Positions 1 through 8,640 of a stretch of DNA of 64,000 bases are shown here, in pieces. Position 1 is the stretch's first letter. Every line of letters starts with the position of its first letter. Origin of the DNA: Hyphomicrobium_A sp963726795 (GTDB lineage: Bacteria; Pseudomonadota; Alphaproteobacteria; Rhizobiales; Hyphomicrobiaceae); the NCBI GenBank assembly GCA_963726795.1, contig CAVSDD010000005.1:62001-126000 (forward strand). Reading direction: 5' to 3'. A program made the position numbers and the translations under genes. Under the pieces are notes generated by a model. The model ran no database searches and was not told the DNA's origin. It was given only the letters and a program-made list of their open reading frames with translations.

Positions 1-1205
1 AGGTCGTAGGCCGGGGCTCCGCGCATGGCATCCTGAAAGTCGATGATGCCGACGCGCGCAATTCCCGTGCGCTCGGGAAGCCAAAGCAGGTTGGGCGAGT
101 GGTAGTCGCGCAACACCCAGCCCGGCGGCAGCGCGGTCAGGGCGCGCAGCGGGTCGGCCCACAGCTCCAGGAATTCGGCGCGCACGTCGGCCGGGGGCGG
201 CTCGCCGTAGATGCGCTGCCAGTACCAGTCGACGAGCAGCTCGATCTCGATTGCGAGCGCGCCCTCATCGTAGCGAGGCAGCGGCACGCTCTCTCCCGCG
301 AGATCGAACGAGGGCGGCGGCGCGGGAGCGCCCTGCAGCTCGACGAGCGCATCCGTTGCTGCGCGCCACAGCTCTCCCTGGTCGGCGGTGGCGTTGCGCA
401 CCTCCTCGGCGAAGACGCGCGCTCCGAGATCCTCGATCAGCAGGAAACCGTGATCGAGGTCCTGCGCATAAATGGCTGGTGCGTTGAGGCCCTGGGCGCG
501 CAGCGACTCGCCGATCACGACGAAGGGGCGCACGTCCTCGGCCAGATGCGCGATGCGGCTGTAGGGAAGTCCGTCGCGGATCGGCGGGCCGTCCGGCTGG
601 CGTGCCCAATCCATCAGGATCAAGCTCTTGCCGTCGTCGCAATCGAGCCGCGCATAACGGCGCACGGACGCGTCGCCCTGCAAGTATTGCAATGCGCTCA
701 TCTCGCGCTTCGCGACGGGGAGCGCCAGCAGCGCGCGCATGGCGATAAGCCGCTCGATCCGCTCGGCCCATTCGCCCTGACCGGTGAGCGTGATGCGGCG
801 TGTTTGCGCCGTCTCATCCTCGATCAGCACTTCGAGCCGGTCGCCGGGGAGCACGGTGCCCGCGCGCTCGGGCCATTCGACGATCGCGATACCCTGGCGC
901 AGCGCCAGCTCGAGGCCGAGCTCGTCCAGCTCCGAAGGCGAATTCAAACGGTAGAGATCGAGGTGCGCGACCGGCATGCGGCTGCCGGCATAGGTCTGCA
1001 CCAGCGTGAAGGTCGGGCTCGGGATCTCCTCGCCCAAATCCGGGCACAGCGCCCCGATGATGGCGCGCGCCAGCGTCGTCTTGCCGGCGCCAAGCTCCCC
1101 GCGCAACGTGATGAGATCGCCGCGGCGCGCGGCAAAGGCCAAATCCTCGCCCAGGCGGACGAGCTGGCGCTCGCTGACGCCGGGGATGATGCAGGGTGGA
1201 GGCAT
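1..1205 (-). CDS. TsaE / sugar-kinase-like phosphotransferase fusion (3' end outside window)
   Basis: Two domains in one frame. The first ~150 residues are TsaE, the ATPase of tRNA threonylcarbamoyladenosine (t6A37) synthesis, with Walker A GELGAGKTT and the SPTFTLV and HLDLYRL motifs. The remainder is an APH-type phosphotransferase of the AmgK type (anomeric MurNAc/GlcNAc kinase of peptidoglycan recycling), with the catalytic-loop motif DYHSPNLLW and metal-binding IIDFQD close to the window edge. I followed the frame through the domain junction near 700-790 and found no stop or shift, so the fusion is real in this sequence. Such fusions are known in Rhizobiales. The ATG at 1205 lies 13 bp after the divL stop, so the two genes are probably co-transcribed. 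A MurU-like nucleotidyltransferase would be expected beyond position 1. Confidence 0.88.
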   Translation of the reverse strand, partial: MPPPCIIPGVSERQLVRLGEDLAFAARRGDLITLRGELGAGKTTLARAIIGALCPDLGEEIPSPTFTLVQTYAGSRMPVAHLDLYRLNSPSELDELGLELALRQGIAIVEWPERAGTVLPGDRLEVLIEDETAQTRRITLTGQGEWAERIERLIAMRALLALPVAKREMSALQYLQGDASVRRYARLDCDDGKSLILMDWARQPDGPPIRDGLPYSRIAHLAEDVRPFVVIGESLRAQGLNAPAIYAQDLDHGFLLIEDLGARVFAEEVRNATADQGELWRAATDALVELQGAPAPPPSFDLAGESVPLPRYDEGALAIEIELLVDWYWQRIYGEPPPADVRAEFLELWADPLRALTALPPGWVLRDYHSPNLLWLPERTGIARVGIIDFQDAMRGAPAYD

Positions 1206-1218
1206 GGGGAACGAAGAC

Positions 1219-3747
1219 CTACGCGGCGGTACCGCCCATCGATAACGCCCCTGTTGGACCAGGTTGGGGCGGCTCGTCGGCGCCGCCATCCCTTACCGCA
1301 CCGTGCTCGGGGAGGCGAACACTGATGCGAGTGCCCTCGCCGGGCTCGGAATCCAGGGCCACATTGCCCCCGTGCAGCTCGGCCAGGCTCTTGACGATCG
1401 ACAGCCCCAGGCCGGCGCCCCGGTGGCTGGAGCCCTGGCTGCGGCTCTCGAAGCGCTCGAAAACACGCCATTGCTGATCCTTGGGGATGCCGACGCCCTC
1501 GTCCGCCACCGTGAACACCAGCATCCCGTGCTCGCGCCAGCAGCTGACGCGGATGGTCCCTCCGGGCTTGGAGAAGCCGACCGCGTTCGACAGGAGGTTG
1601 TAAAGGATCTGGCGCACGCGGCCCTCGTCGGCGACGAAGGTCGCGACATCGTCGGCGACCGCGATGTGGATCGTGAGCCGCGCGCGAACGGCGGCCTCGC
1701 GGATGCCCAGGATCGCTGCATCGATGACGGCGCGCACATCGACGGTGGTTTGCTTCAATTCCATGGCGCCGGCATCCATCGTCGCCAGCGTGAGGATGTC
1801 GTCGATGATGGCAAGCAGCGTGCGCGACGACGCGGTAATGTCGCCCAGGTACTCGTGCTGCTTGTCGTTGAGCGGGCCGATCTGCGGCTGGATCAGCAGC
1901 TCGCTGAAGCCGATGATGTTGGTCAGCGGCGTGCGCAGCTCGTAGGAAATGTGCCCGATGAAGGCGTTCTTCATTCGGTCGGCCGCAATGAGCGCTTCGT
2001 TGCGCTCAACCAGTGCGCGCTCGTAGCGCTTGGCGTCCGTGACGTCGGCGAACGTGAACAGCGTCGCGCCGTCGGGCAGCGGCATGCAGGCAAAGTCGAT
2101 GATCGAATTGTCCGGGCGCACCATCTGGCCCTCGAAGGTCTCGCGCTCCTCCGAGATCGATGTCACCGCGCCGCCAAGCCGCGACCAGATCTTGCCGTCG
2201 TCGAAATGCTGGCGCGCGAGCCCGATGAACTCGTCGATGTGCAGCGATTCCCCGATCTCGCGCCGTGAGATGCGCCAGATTTCGGCAAATGCCGAGTTGA
2301 AGAGCTTGAGGCGCCCGTCGGTGCCGAACACCGCGACGCCTTCCTTGAGGCTGTCCAGCGTCTCGCGCTGCACGTCGATCATCGCGTTATAGTCGCTCTC
2401 GAGCGCCAAGCGCTCGGTCTCGTCGACGTAGAGATAGGTGACGCCGCCGTCCGAGCGCTTCTCGGAAAGCACATGCAGCATGCGCCCGTCGGGCAGGTGC
2501 CACCAGTCCTCGGCCGACGCGGTGTCGCCGTAGCAGGCCAGCACCTTGGCCTTCCATTCCGAGTAGTTGATCACCTCCGGTAGACGTCCGAGTTCGCGCA
2601 GGCGGTCGAGCACGGCGCCGTCGGCGGGACGCGAGCGCAGCAGATCCTCGCCGAGCTTCCACAGCTTGGCGTAGGCCTCGTTGAAGAACACGAGCTCCTG
2701 CTCGCTGTTGAAGATCGCCACCGCGGTTGCGACCCGGTCGAGCGTGCGGTCGTAGACCGCGATCTGGCGGTCGAGCTCGCCGTGCACCTTTTCCACGGCA
2801 GCGACGTCGATCGCCGCCGCAGCCGTCGCGCCCTCGAAGGGGATGACGGTCACGTCGTAAGGCTTGCGCTCGCCGCCGATGAGCAGCGGCACGCGTCCGC
2901 GGTAGCTGTCACCGCGTAGAACCGCGCGCGACGCGGTGCGCCTTTGGCGCGGCTCGAGCAGCTCGAGCTGACGCTGCTGTACCTCGGCGCGGCTGTGGGC
3001 CTCCACCGCCTTCACGTAGGCGGCGTTGACCCAGGTGATGCGGCCGTCCCTGCCGCGCAGCCACACCGGCATCGGCAGTGTGTCGAGAAGCGCGCGGGAA
3101 GCGCGAACCTCGCCCGCCAAGCGATTGTGTTGGGCCAGCACGCGCGCGACCTCGTCGCGGTGCCCCGCGACGTCGCGCAGGCGCAGGATCGCGCGGCCGC
3201 CCGCCGTGCGTCCCTCCGCTTCGATGTGGCCGCCCGCAAGCGTGCGCAGGATGATGTTGAACGGGTGCCCGCTCACAAACAGGGCATCGAGGCCCTCTTT
3301 GAGGTTCGCCGCCGAGGACGGCTCGAGCCAATGCCCAAAGCGCAAGAAGCTCTCCGGCGCCTCGGGAAGCCCCGGGATGCCGCGCAGCGTCGAGGCGACG
3401 ATGCGCAGCGGGCCCTGCTGCTCCCAGAACAACAGGATCTGCGGTTCCGAGCGGATGATGGAATCTGTTGCCGCGAGGCTGCGCCGGAGCTGCGCGCTTT
3501 CCGAGCGCGCCTGCGTCGCGGTCCGCCGTGCGCGTCCGGCCGCCACCCACGCGAGCACGACGCCCAGCACGAGTGCGGCGGAGATGACACCCAACAGCGG
3601 CAGGTGGTCTTTCCAGATCGCGGTGACGAGATCACCGCCCGCCGCAACGCCTGCAAGCAGCGCCAGCACGCAGGCGATGCTCGCGGTTAGCAGGATCGCT
3701 AGCTCGCGGCGCATGCCCGGTCGGCCGTTGTGTCTGGCAGATTGCAT
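1219..3747 (-). CDS. divL: DivL-like PAS-domain tyrosine pseudokinase
   Basis: 842 aa. Two N-terminal membrane helices (about 17-35 and 50-70), PAS-like regions (about 215-310, 330-440, 455-570), then a HisKA/HATPase core. The H-box reads GHISYELRTPLTNIIGF, with Tyr602 where ordinary kinases of this type have the phosphoacceptor His in SHELRTPL. This is the hallmark of Caulobacter DivL, the pseudokinase that modulates CckA-CtrA phosphorelay activity at the cell pole. ATP-binding motifs (NLLSNA, DEGVGIP, GAGLGLSI) are kept. Its position between ahcY and tsaE matches rhizobial divL. The ATG at 3747 has no strong ribosome binding site, and Met12 (3714) is an alternative start. Confidence 0.85.
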   Translation of the reverse strand: MQSARHNGRPGMRRELAILLTASIACVLALLAGVAAGGDLVTAIWKDHLPLLGVISAALVLGVVLAWVAAGRARRTATQARSESAQLRRSLAATDSIIRSEPQILLFWEQQGPLRIVASTLRGIPGLPEAPESFLRFGHWLEPSSAANLKEGLDALFVSGHPFNIILRTLAGGHIEAEGRTAGGRAILRLRDVAGHRDEVARVLAQHNRLAGEVRASRALLDTLPMPVWLRGRDGRITWVNAAYVKAVEAHSRAEVQQRQLELLEPRQRRTASRAVLRGDSYRGRVPLLIGGERKPYDVTVIPFEGATAAAAIDVAAVEKVHGELDRQIAVYDRTLDRVATAVAIFNSEQELVFFNEAYAKLWKLGEDLLRSRPADGAVLDRLRELGRLPEVINYSEWKAKVLACYGDTASAEDWWHLPDGRMLHVLSEKRSDGGVTYLYVDETERLALESDYNAMIDVQRETLDSLKEGVAVFGTDGRLKLFNSAFAEIWRISRREIGESLHIDEFIGLARQHFDDGKIWSRLGGAVTSISEERETFEGQMVRPDNSIIDFACMPLPDGATLFTFADVTDAKRYERALVERNEALIAADRMKNAFIGHISYELRTPLTNIIGFSELLIQPQIGPLNDKQHEYLGDITASSRTLLAIIDDILTLATMDAGAMELKQTTVDVRAVIDAAILGIREAAVRARLTIHIAVADDVATFVADEGRVRQILYNLLSNAVGFSKPGGTIRVSCWREHGMLVFTVADEGVGIPKDQQWRVFERFESRSQGSSHRGAGLGLSIVKSLAELHGGNVALDSEPGEGTRISVRLPEHGAVRDGGADEPPQPGPTGALSMGGTAA

Positions 3748-3939
3748 TGCGACCCATGGGAGGACCGTTTGATCCGAGGCCTAGGACGCTACGAGCAAAG
3801 GCCCAGCTGGGACCGCCTCCGTGCGAGACAAATCATACGAAGTATGCGGGCCCCGTGCGGGTGTGGCCAGACGTCCGGCGCACAACCCTTGGGACCCGCA
3901 CGACTTTGATTACCAGTGCTGCTGCAAGGCCGCAGCGAA

Positions 3940-5346
3940 TCAGTACCGGTAATGGTCGGCCTTGAACGGGCCCTCGCGGCTCACACCGATGTAGCTGGCC
4001 TGCTCGGGCGTCAGCTCGCTCAGGTGCACGCCGATTTTCTTGAGGTGCAGGCGCGCGACCTTCTCGTCGAGGTGCTTGGGCAACGTATAGACCTTCTTCT
4101 CGTACTTGCCGGCGTGGCTCCACAACTCCATCTGCGCCAGCGTCTGATTTGTGAACGACGCCGACATGACGAATGAGGGATGCCCCATGGCGTTGCCGAG
4201 GTTTACCAGGCGCCCTTCCGACAGCAGGATGATGCGCTTGCCGTCCGGGAACTCGATCTCGTCGACCTGCGGCTTGATGTTGTCCCACTTGAGGTTCTTG
4301 AGGCCTGCGACCTGGATCTCGTTGTCGAAGTGGCCGATGTTGCAGACGATGGCCCGGTCCTTCATGGCACGCATGTGGTCGAGCTTGATCACGTCCTTGT
4401 TGCCGGTCGCGGTGACGAAGATGTCGGCGCGCGGCGCGGCTTCCTCCATGGTCACCACCTCGTAGCCCTCCATCGCCGCCTGCAGCGCGCAGATGGGATC
4501 GACTTCGGAGACCATGACGCGGCAGCCGGCGTTGCGCAGCGAGGCCGCCGAGCCTTTGCCGACGTCGCCGAAGCCCGCGACCATCGCGACCTTGCCGGCC
4601 ATCATCACGTCGGTGCCGCGGCGGATGCCGTCGACGAGGCTTTCGCGGCAGCCATAGAGGTTGTCGAACTTCGACTTCGTGACCGAGTCGTTGACGTTGA
4701 TGGCCGGGAACAGGAGCTTGCCCGCCTTCTGCATCTCGTAGAGCCGATGCACACCGGTGGTCGTCTCTTCCGACACGCCGCGGATGTTTTTTGCGATCTC
4801 GGAGAACCAGCCCTTCGGCTTCTCCTTGAGCATGCGCTTGAGGAGAGCGAAGAAGACCTCCTCTTCCTCGCTGGTGTGCTGGTCGAGAAACGCCGTGTCG
4901 CCCTGCTCGGCGCGCAGTCCCAGGTGGACGAACATGGTCGCGTCGCCGCCATCGTCCAGGATCAAGTTGGGTGACCCGCCGTCATGCCACTCGAAGAGCT
5001 TGGCGGTGAAGTCCCAGTACTCCTTCAGCGTCTCGCCCTTGAAGGCAAACACGGGGATGCCGGCGGCGGCGACTGCGGCAGCGGCGTGGTCCTGCGTCGA
5101 ATAGATGTTGCACGACACCCAGCGGATGTCGGCGCCGAGCGCGGCTAGCGTCTCGATCAGGACGGCGGTCTGGATGGTCATGTGCAGCGAGCCGGCGATG
5201 CGGGCGCCCTTGAGCGGCTTTGACGCGCCGAATTCCTCGCGCGTCGCCATCAGTCCCGGCATCTCCGTCTCGGCGATGGCGATCTCCTTGCGGCCCCAGC
5301 CGGCGAGATCGATGTCCTTGACGATGTAATCGGCGACGCGGCCCAT
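3940..5346 (-). CDS. ahcY: adenosylhomocysteinase
   Basis: 468 aa; hydrolyses S-adenosylhomocysteine to adenosine and homocysteine in the activated methyl cycle, a cytoplasmic NAD-dependent enzyme. The NAD-binding loop GFGDVGKGSA, the EVDPICALQA strand and the C-terminal HYRY end are visible, and the length is normal for the bacterial family. The frame is open 47 codons further upstream, but MGRVADYIVKDIDL is the family N-terminus and is preceded by GAAGGAGCC, so the ATG at 5346 is chosen. It is transcribed towards divL, which starts about 190 bp further on. Confidence 0.97.
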   Translation of the reverse strand: MGRVADYIVKDIDLAGWGRKEIAIAETEMPGLMATREEFGASKPLKGARIAGSLHMTIQTAVLIETLAALGADIRWVSCNIYSTQDHAAAAVAAAGIPVFAFKGETLKEYWDFTAKLFEWHDGGSPNLILDDGGDATMFVHLGLRAEQGDTAFLDQHTSEEEEVFFALLKRMLKEKPKGWFSEIAKNIRGVSEETTTGVHRLYEMQKAGKLLFPAINVNDSVTKSKFDNLYGCRESLVDGIRRGTDVMMAGKVAMVAGFGDVGKGSAASLRNAGCRVMVSEVDPICALQAAMEGYEVVTMEEAAPRADIFVTATGNKDVIKLDHMRAMKDRAIVCNIGHFDNEIQVAGLKNLKWDNIKPQVDEIEFPDGKRIILLSEGRLVNLGNAMGHPSFVMSASFTNQTLAQMELWSHAGKYEKKVYTLPKHLDEKVARLHLKKIGVHLSELTPEQASYIGVSREGPFKADHYRY

Positions 5347-5487
5347 GGGCTGGCTCCTTCGTGGGTTTTTTGCTGCGCTTTCGATGCGGGCTAGCGCCCG
5401 TTTTGCGCCGTCGGTCCAACCGCTAAATCGAGCGGTCTGCCCGGGCACCTTGGCGACCGTTGTAGCCGCCGCGCCGGAGGAGCGCAA
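5347..5487 (-). promoter_or_regulatory. structured leader upstream of ahcY
   Basis: Three consecutive inverted repeats lie between the ahcY start and about 5470: CGGGC/GCCCG (5387-5400), ACCGCT/AGCGGT (5419-5436) and a 7-bp stem with G-U pairs (5452-5470). They are separated by short single-stranded stretches. This could be a cis-acting RNA leader responding to SAH or SAM, but I cannot match it to a known riboswitch consensus by eye. No T-tract follows any stem, so an ordinary terminator is unlikely. Confidence 0.3.
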
Positions 5488-5753
5488 TAAGATATAAACA
5501 ACTCCTTATGTCCTCGGCGAAGGCGCAATTCGTAGCCGCGTAGCAAGTATTCACTGAAGCCAGCTGCCACTCTATTAGCAGTTAACGAACAGTTATGGTT
5601 GCTGAAGTATTACCAACTCAAGATAACACTTTAAGTAATCACTCCTTAGGCAACAATAATAAATTTTAGCATTTTTACTTTTATTCGGGGCACAACCCGA
5701 CATATTGCAAAAAACAAAACCAGCAAAAGCAGACGTGCAGGAGCAGGCGCACG

Positions 5754-7241
5754 ATGACCAAGCAAGACCTCAATCGCGTTACGACATCCAAAGCAGGCCT
5801 GATGATCCGTTTCGGGCGGGACCGGTCCGGCAACGTGACGATGCTGTTCGGCATGATGGCTGTCGTGCTGACGCTGTCGGTCGGCGCGGCCGTCGATCTG
5901 GGGCGCTGGCTACACGCGCGCGACCAGACCGCTGGCGCCATCGACGCGGCGGTGCTCGCGGGTGTCCGCTACCTGCAGACCAACAGCACCGACCAGGCCG
6001 GGGCCGTCAACGCAGCCAAGAAATTCTACGCGCAGAACGTCACCTCGCGTCTGAATGTCACCGATGACACCGTCGCCTTTGCCGTCACCGACAACGGCAT
6101 CTCCATGACATCCAGCGGCGGCGCCTACATCGCGACGCCATTCCTGCAGCTCGCCAACATCTCCAAACTTCCGTTGTTCCCGACTGCCAAGGCCGAGCGC
6201 CACATCGGCAATAAGGAAGTCGCGATCATGCTCGACGTGACCGGCTCGATGTGCGGGTCGCCATTCATTGCGTCGTGCAGCTCCGCGAGCAAGCTTGACG
6301 GGATGAAGACGGCCGCCAACCAGATGATCGATATCATGCTGCCCGAGGGTCAGAGCAACTACTCGGCCAAGGTCTCGATCATTCCGTTTTCGGAGGAAGT
6401 CCGGCTGCCGACCACCACCGCGCTCAATGCCGCGCGCGGCACCGTTACTCCGACTTGCAAGCGGATCAAGGATTCAAGCTCGAACGGCAGCACCACCACC
6501 TGCACCGGCAATACTCCGAACGGCTACACTGACTACTATCTTGCGCCCTGCGCGGTCGAGCGCACCGGCACCGAGAAGTATACGGATGCCGGTCCGGGCA
6601 CGAGCAAGTACGCCGGGGCTCGCTTCAACAGCGATACAACCGGCAGCGGCAGCAGCAAGGCAGGCGACTGCACGCTTCCCACGGGTTCCGAGATCCTTCC
6701 TTTGACCAACGATCGCACCACACTGATCAACAAGATCAACGGTCTCAAGGCCAAAGGGGGCACCGCCGGCCAGATCGGCACGGCCTGGGCGTGGTACACG
6801 CTATCGCCCAACTGGAACGCACTGTGGCCGAGCAGCGCTGCCCAAGCCTACGGTGCCGGTGACCTGCGCAAGATCGCGGTTCTGATGACGGACGGCGACT
6901 ACAACACCGTGTACGACAAGAACGGCATCCACGCGGTGCCGCCTACCACCACGTCGGTCTGCGGAACCCCGACCGCTGCGGACCCCGGCGGCAGCACGGC
7001 CGTCAACGCGGCATGCGCAGGATCGCAGGCACTTTCACAGTGCACGGCAATGAAGGCCAAAGGCATCGAGATTTACACGATCGGCTTCAACGTCGGCGAC
7101 TCGAGCACGGCGGCCTACAAGCTGCTCTCGCAGTGTGCGTCCGACATCAACAAGTTCTATGCCCCCGTCACGAACGACCAGCTTCAGCAGGCGTTCCGCG
7201 ACATCGGGTTGAAGTTGTCCGATCTCTATCTGTCGAAGTAG
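5754..7241 (+). CDS. TadG-like pilus-assembly protein with von Willebrand A domain
   Basis: 495 aa. The N-terminal RFGRDRSGNVTMLFGMMAVV plus hydrophobic helix is the TadE/TadG-type class III signal region. A VWA domain follows, with MIDAS motif DVTGSM at about 159-164 and a later LMTDGDYN. Proteins of this build (Flp pilus assembly TadG) sit in the inner membrane or periplasm and assist tight-adherence pili. No other tad gene is nearby, so this is an orphan copy. An AT-rich stretch (5490-5753), very different from its surroundings, precedes it and probably holds the promoter. It is convergent with ptsH. Confidence 0.8.
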   Translation: MTKQDLNRVTTSKAGLMIRFGRDRSGNVTMLFGMMAVVLTLSVGAAVDLGRWLHARDQTAGAIDAAVLAGVRYLQTNSTDQAGAVNAAKKFYAQNVTSRLNVTDDTVAFAVTDNGISMTSSGGAYIATPFLQLANISKLPLFPTAKAERHIGNKEVAIMLDVTGSMCGSPFIASCSSASKLDGMKTAANQMIDIMLPEGQSNYSAKVSIIPFSEEVRLPTTTALNAARGTVTPTCKRIKDSSSNGSTTTCTGNTPNGYTDYYLAPCAVERTGTEKYTDAGPGTSKYAGARFNSDTTGSGSSKAGDCTLPTGSEILPLTNDRTTLINKINGLKAKGGTAGQIGTAWAWYTLSPNWNALWPSSAAQAYGAGDLRKIAVLMTDGDYNTVYDKNGIHAVPPTTTSVCGTPTAADPGGSTAVNAACAGSQALSQCTAMKAKGIEIYTIGFNVGDSSTAAYKLLSQCASDINKFYAPVTNDQLQQAFRDIGLKLSDLYLSK

Positions 7242-7252
7242 ACCAGCGCGGC

Positions 7253-7279
7253 GGCGTCTGACCGAAAAGGTCAGGCGTC
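7253..7279. terminator. convergent hairpin between tadG-like gene and ptsH
   Basis: An 11-bp stem (GGCGTCTGACC / GGTCAGGCGTC, one mismatch and one G-U pair) with loop GAAAA. It lies just after the stop of the plus-strand gene and contains the ptsH stop codon. There is no T-tract on either side, so intrinsic termination would be weak. Confidence 0.35.
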
Positions 7280-7576
7280 GTCGATGCAGTCCTCCTCAAA
7301 GCCTGCCTCGACAAGCGCGATGAGAGCCTGCAGAGCCTCCGGGCCCTGCGGGCCTTGCGCTGTCAGATGCAGCGTGGCGCCGGGGCCTGCCGCCAGCATC
7401 ATCAGCCCCATGATCGAGGTGCCGCCGACCTCGTGCCCGTCGCGCGCCACCGTGATGACGGCGTCGTAGGTTTCGGCGAGCTTCACGAATTTGGCCGATG
7501 CGCGCGCGTGCAATCCTTTGCGATTGCGGATGGTGACAATCGCCTCGGGGCGCAGGCTGTCCCTGATCTCGGGCAT
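7271..7576 (-). CDS. ptsH: phosphocarrier protein HPr
   Basis: 101 aa. The active-site motif RNRKGLHARASAKFV contains His23 (phosphorylated through EI), and GTSIMGLMML contains Ser54 at the position phosphorylated by HPr kinase. The N-terminus is about 8 residues longer than enteric HPr. It is followed upstream by EIIA-Man and hprK on the same strand with short gaps, which is the incomplete, sugar-permease-free PTS of alphaproteobacteria. There HPr relays carbon/nitrogen status to regulators instead of transporting sugars. The partner EI (ptsP/ptsI) is not in this window. Confidence 0.95.
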   Translation of the reverse strand: MPEIRDSLRPEAIVTIRNRKGLHARASAKFVKLAETYDAVITVARDGHEVGGTSIMGLMMLAAGPGATLHLTAQGPQGPEALQALIALVEAGFEEDCIDDA

Positions 7577-7585
7577 GCGAAGAGC

Positions 7586-7990
7586 TTAACCTTCCCCCGC
7601 CAGTTCCTGGCTCGCGACCTTGATGTATTTGCGCCCGGCTTCGCGAGCGCTGGCAACGGCTTCGGCGAGGGGAAGCTCGCTGCGCACGCTCGCGAGCTTG
7701 ACCAGGATAGGTAAATTTATCCCCGCGATCACCTCCACGGGTGCCTCGTCCATCACCGAGATCGCCAGATTAGACGGCGTGCCGCCGAACATGTCGGTCA
7801 GCACGATGACGCCCTCTCCCGTATTGGTGCGCTTGATCGCCTCGACGATCTGGCTGCGGCGCACGGCCATGTCGTCGTCAGGGCCGATCGAGATGGTTTC
7901 GAGCTGGCTCTGCGGTCCGACCACATGCTCGAGCGCCGAGCGAAATTCGAGCGCCAGTCCGCAGTGGGTGACGATGACTAGTCCGATCAT
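7586..7990 (-). CDS. manX: PTS EIIA component, mannose/fructose family
   Basis: 134 aa single-domain EIIA. It starts MIGLVIVTHCGLALEF with active-site His9 and has the family motifs VLTDMFGGTPSNLA and GINLPIL. It accepts phosphate from HPr. With no EIIB/C in sight it is most likely a regulatory EIIA, as in other Rhizobiales. It lies 9 bp upstream of ptsH, with hprK 188 bp further upstream on the same strand. The start codon ATG at 7990 has only a weak ribosome binding site. Confidence 0.93.
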   Translation of the reverse strand: MIGLVIVTHCGLALEFRSALEHVVGPQSQLETISIGPDDDMAVRRSQIVEAIKRTNTGEGVIVLTDMFGGTPSNLAISVMDEAPVEVIAGINLPILVKLASVRSELPLAEAVASAREAGRKYIKVASQELAGEG

Positions 7991-8178
7991 GGATTAGAGC
8001 CGACCTCAGTCTCTTTCCCGTCCCGCGGTGAGCGGGCGTGGCCATTGCGGGCGCTGTCTGCTGCTTTGTGTCGTCGGTTTTCCGCCCCGCGCGTTGCCCG
8101 GGGGTTGCGGCGGGGCAAAATGTACAAGTGTTCGCCAGCGGTGCAAGTGGATTGTTCTTTTTGCATCCGATCCTTGAT

Positions 8179-8640
8179 CTAGGGGCCCTTGAGCGTCTGC
8201 GCCAGGGCCAGAAGCAGCTTTGCGGGCGCCGAGGCCTCAAATGGGGCTACCCGGAGCAGCGGCAGGCGGATGCCCATGACGTCGGCCGCCTCGGGCGGGT
8301 CGGGCAGACGTTCAACGCGCTCGGGCGCGACCAGATCCGCCACCAGCACGAGCCTGGCATTGGGCGTGGAGGGAACTGTCATGATCCCGAGCCCGCGCAC
8401 CTCGAGCTTGCCGCCGATGATTGGGGGCGCCGCCGCGATCAGGCGCTCCTCGCTCAAGGTGATCTCGACGCGGTCGTCGGCTACGAGCATGGCCGGCGCC
8501 GGCACCAGCGCGGTCGGCGCCATCGCGATACACCGCAGGGCCAAATCGGATTTGCCCGATCCCGACGGCCCGCGAATGAGCACTGCGTGCGCTCCGAGTG
8601 CGATCGCCGTGCCGTGATGGTTTTCAACTACGTCGGCCAC
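8179..8640 (-). CDS. hprK: HPr kinase/phosphorylase, short alphaproteobacterial form
   Basis: 153 aa. Walker A GPSGSGKS at 24-31, followed by VADDRVEI and the HprK signature region IIGGKLEVRGLGIM. It phosphorylates and dephosphorylates HPr on Ser. The N-terminal domain of the Gram-positive enzyme (~130 residues) is absent, as is normal in alphaproteobacteria. I chose the GTG at 8640 because GGAGG lies 8 bases upstream; the frame is open for 44 more codons but these overlap chvG. With that start the gene overlaps the end of chvG by 17 bp, implying translational coupling. Confidence 0.93.
   Translation of the reverse strand: MADVVENHHGTAIALGAHAVLIRGPSGSGKSDLALRCIAMAPTALVPAPAMLVADDRVEITLSEERLIAAAPPIIGGKLEVRGLGIMTVPSTPNARLVLVADLVAPERVERLPDPPEAADVMGIRLPLLRVAPFEASAPAKLLLALAQTLKGP

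Noticed and set aside
265..771. 168-codon minus-strand frame inside the TsaE/phosphotransferase region
   Set aside because: The adjacent frame encodes the clear TsaE-phosphotransferase fusion; this one is Ala/Arg-rich noise.
5347..5487. 47-residue N-terminal extension of AhcY
   Set aside because: A strong ribosome site lies directly before the ATG at 5346 and the extension lacks protein-like character; the DNA instead forms hairpins.
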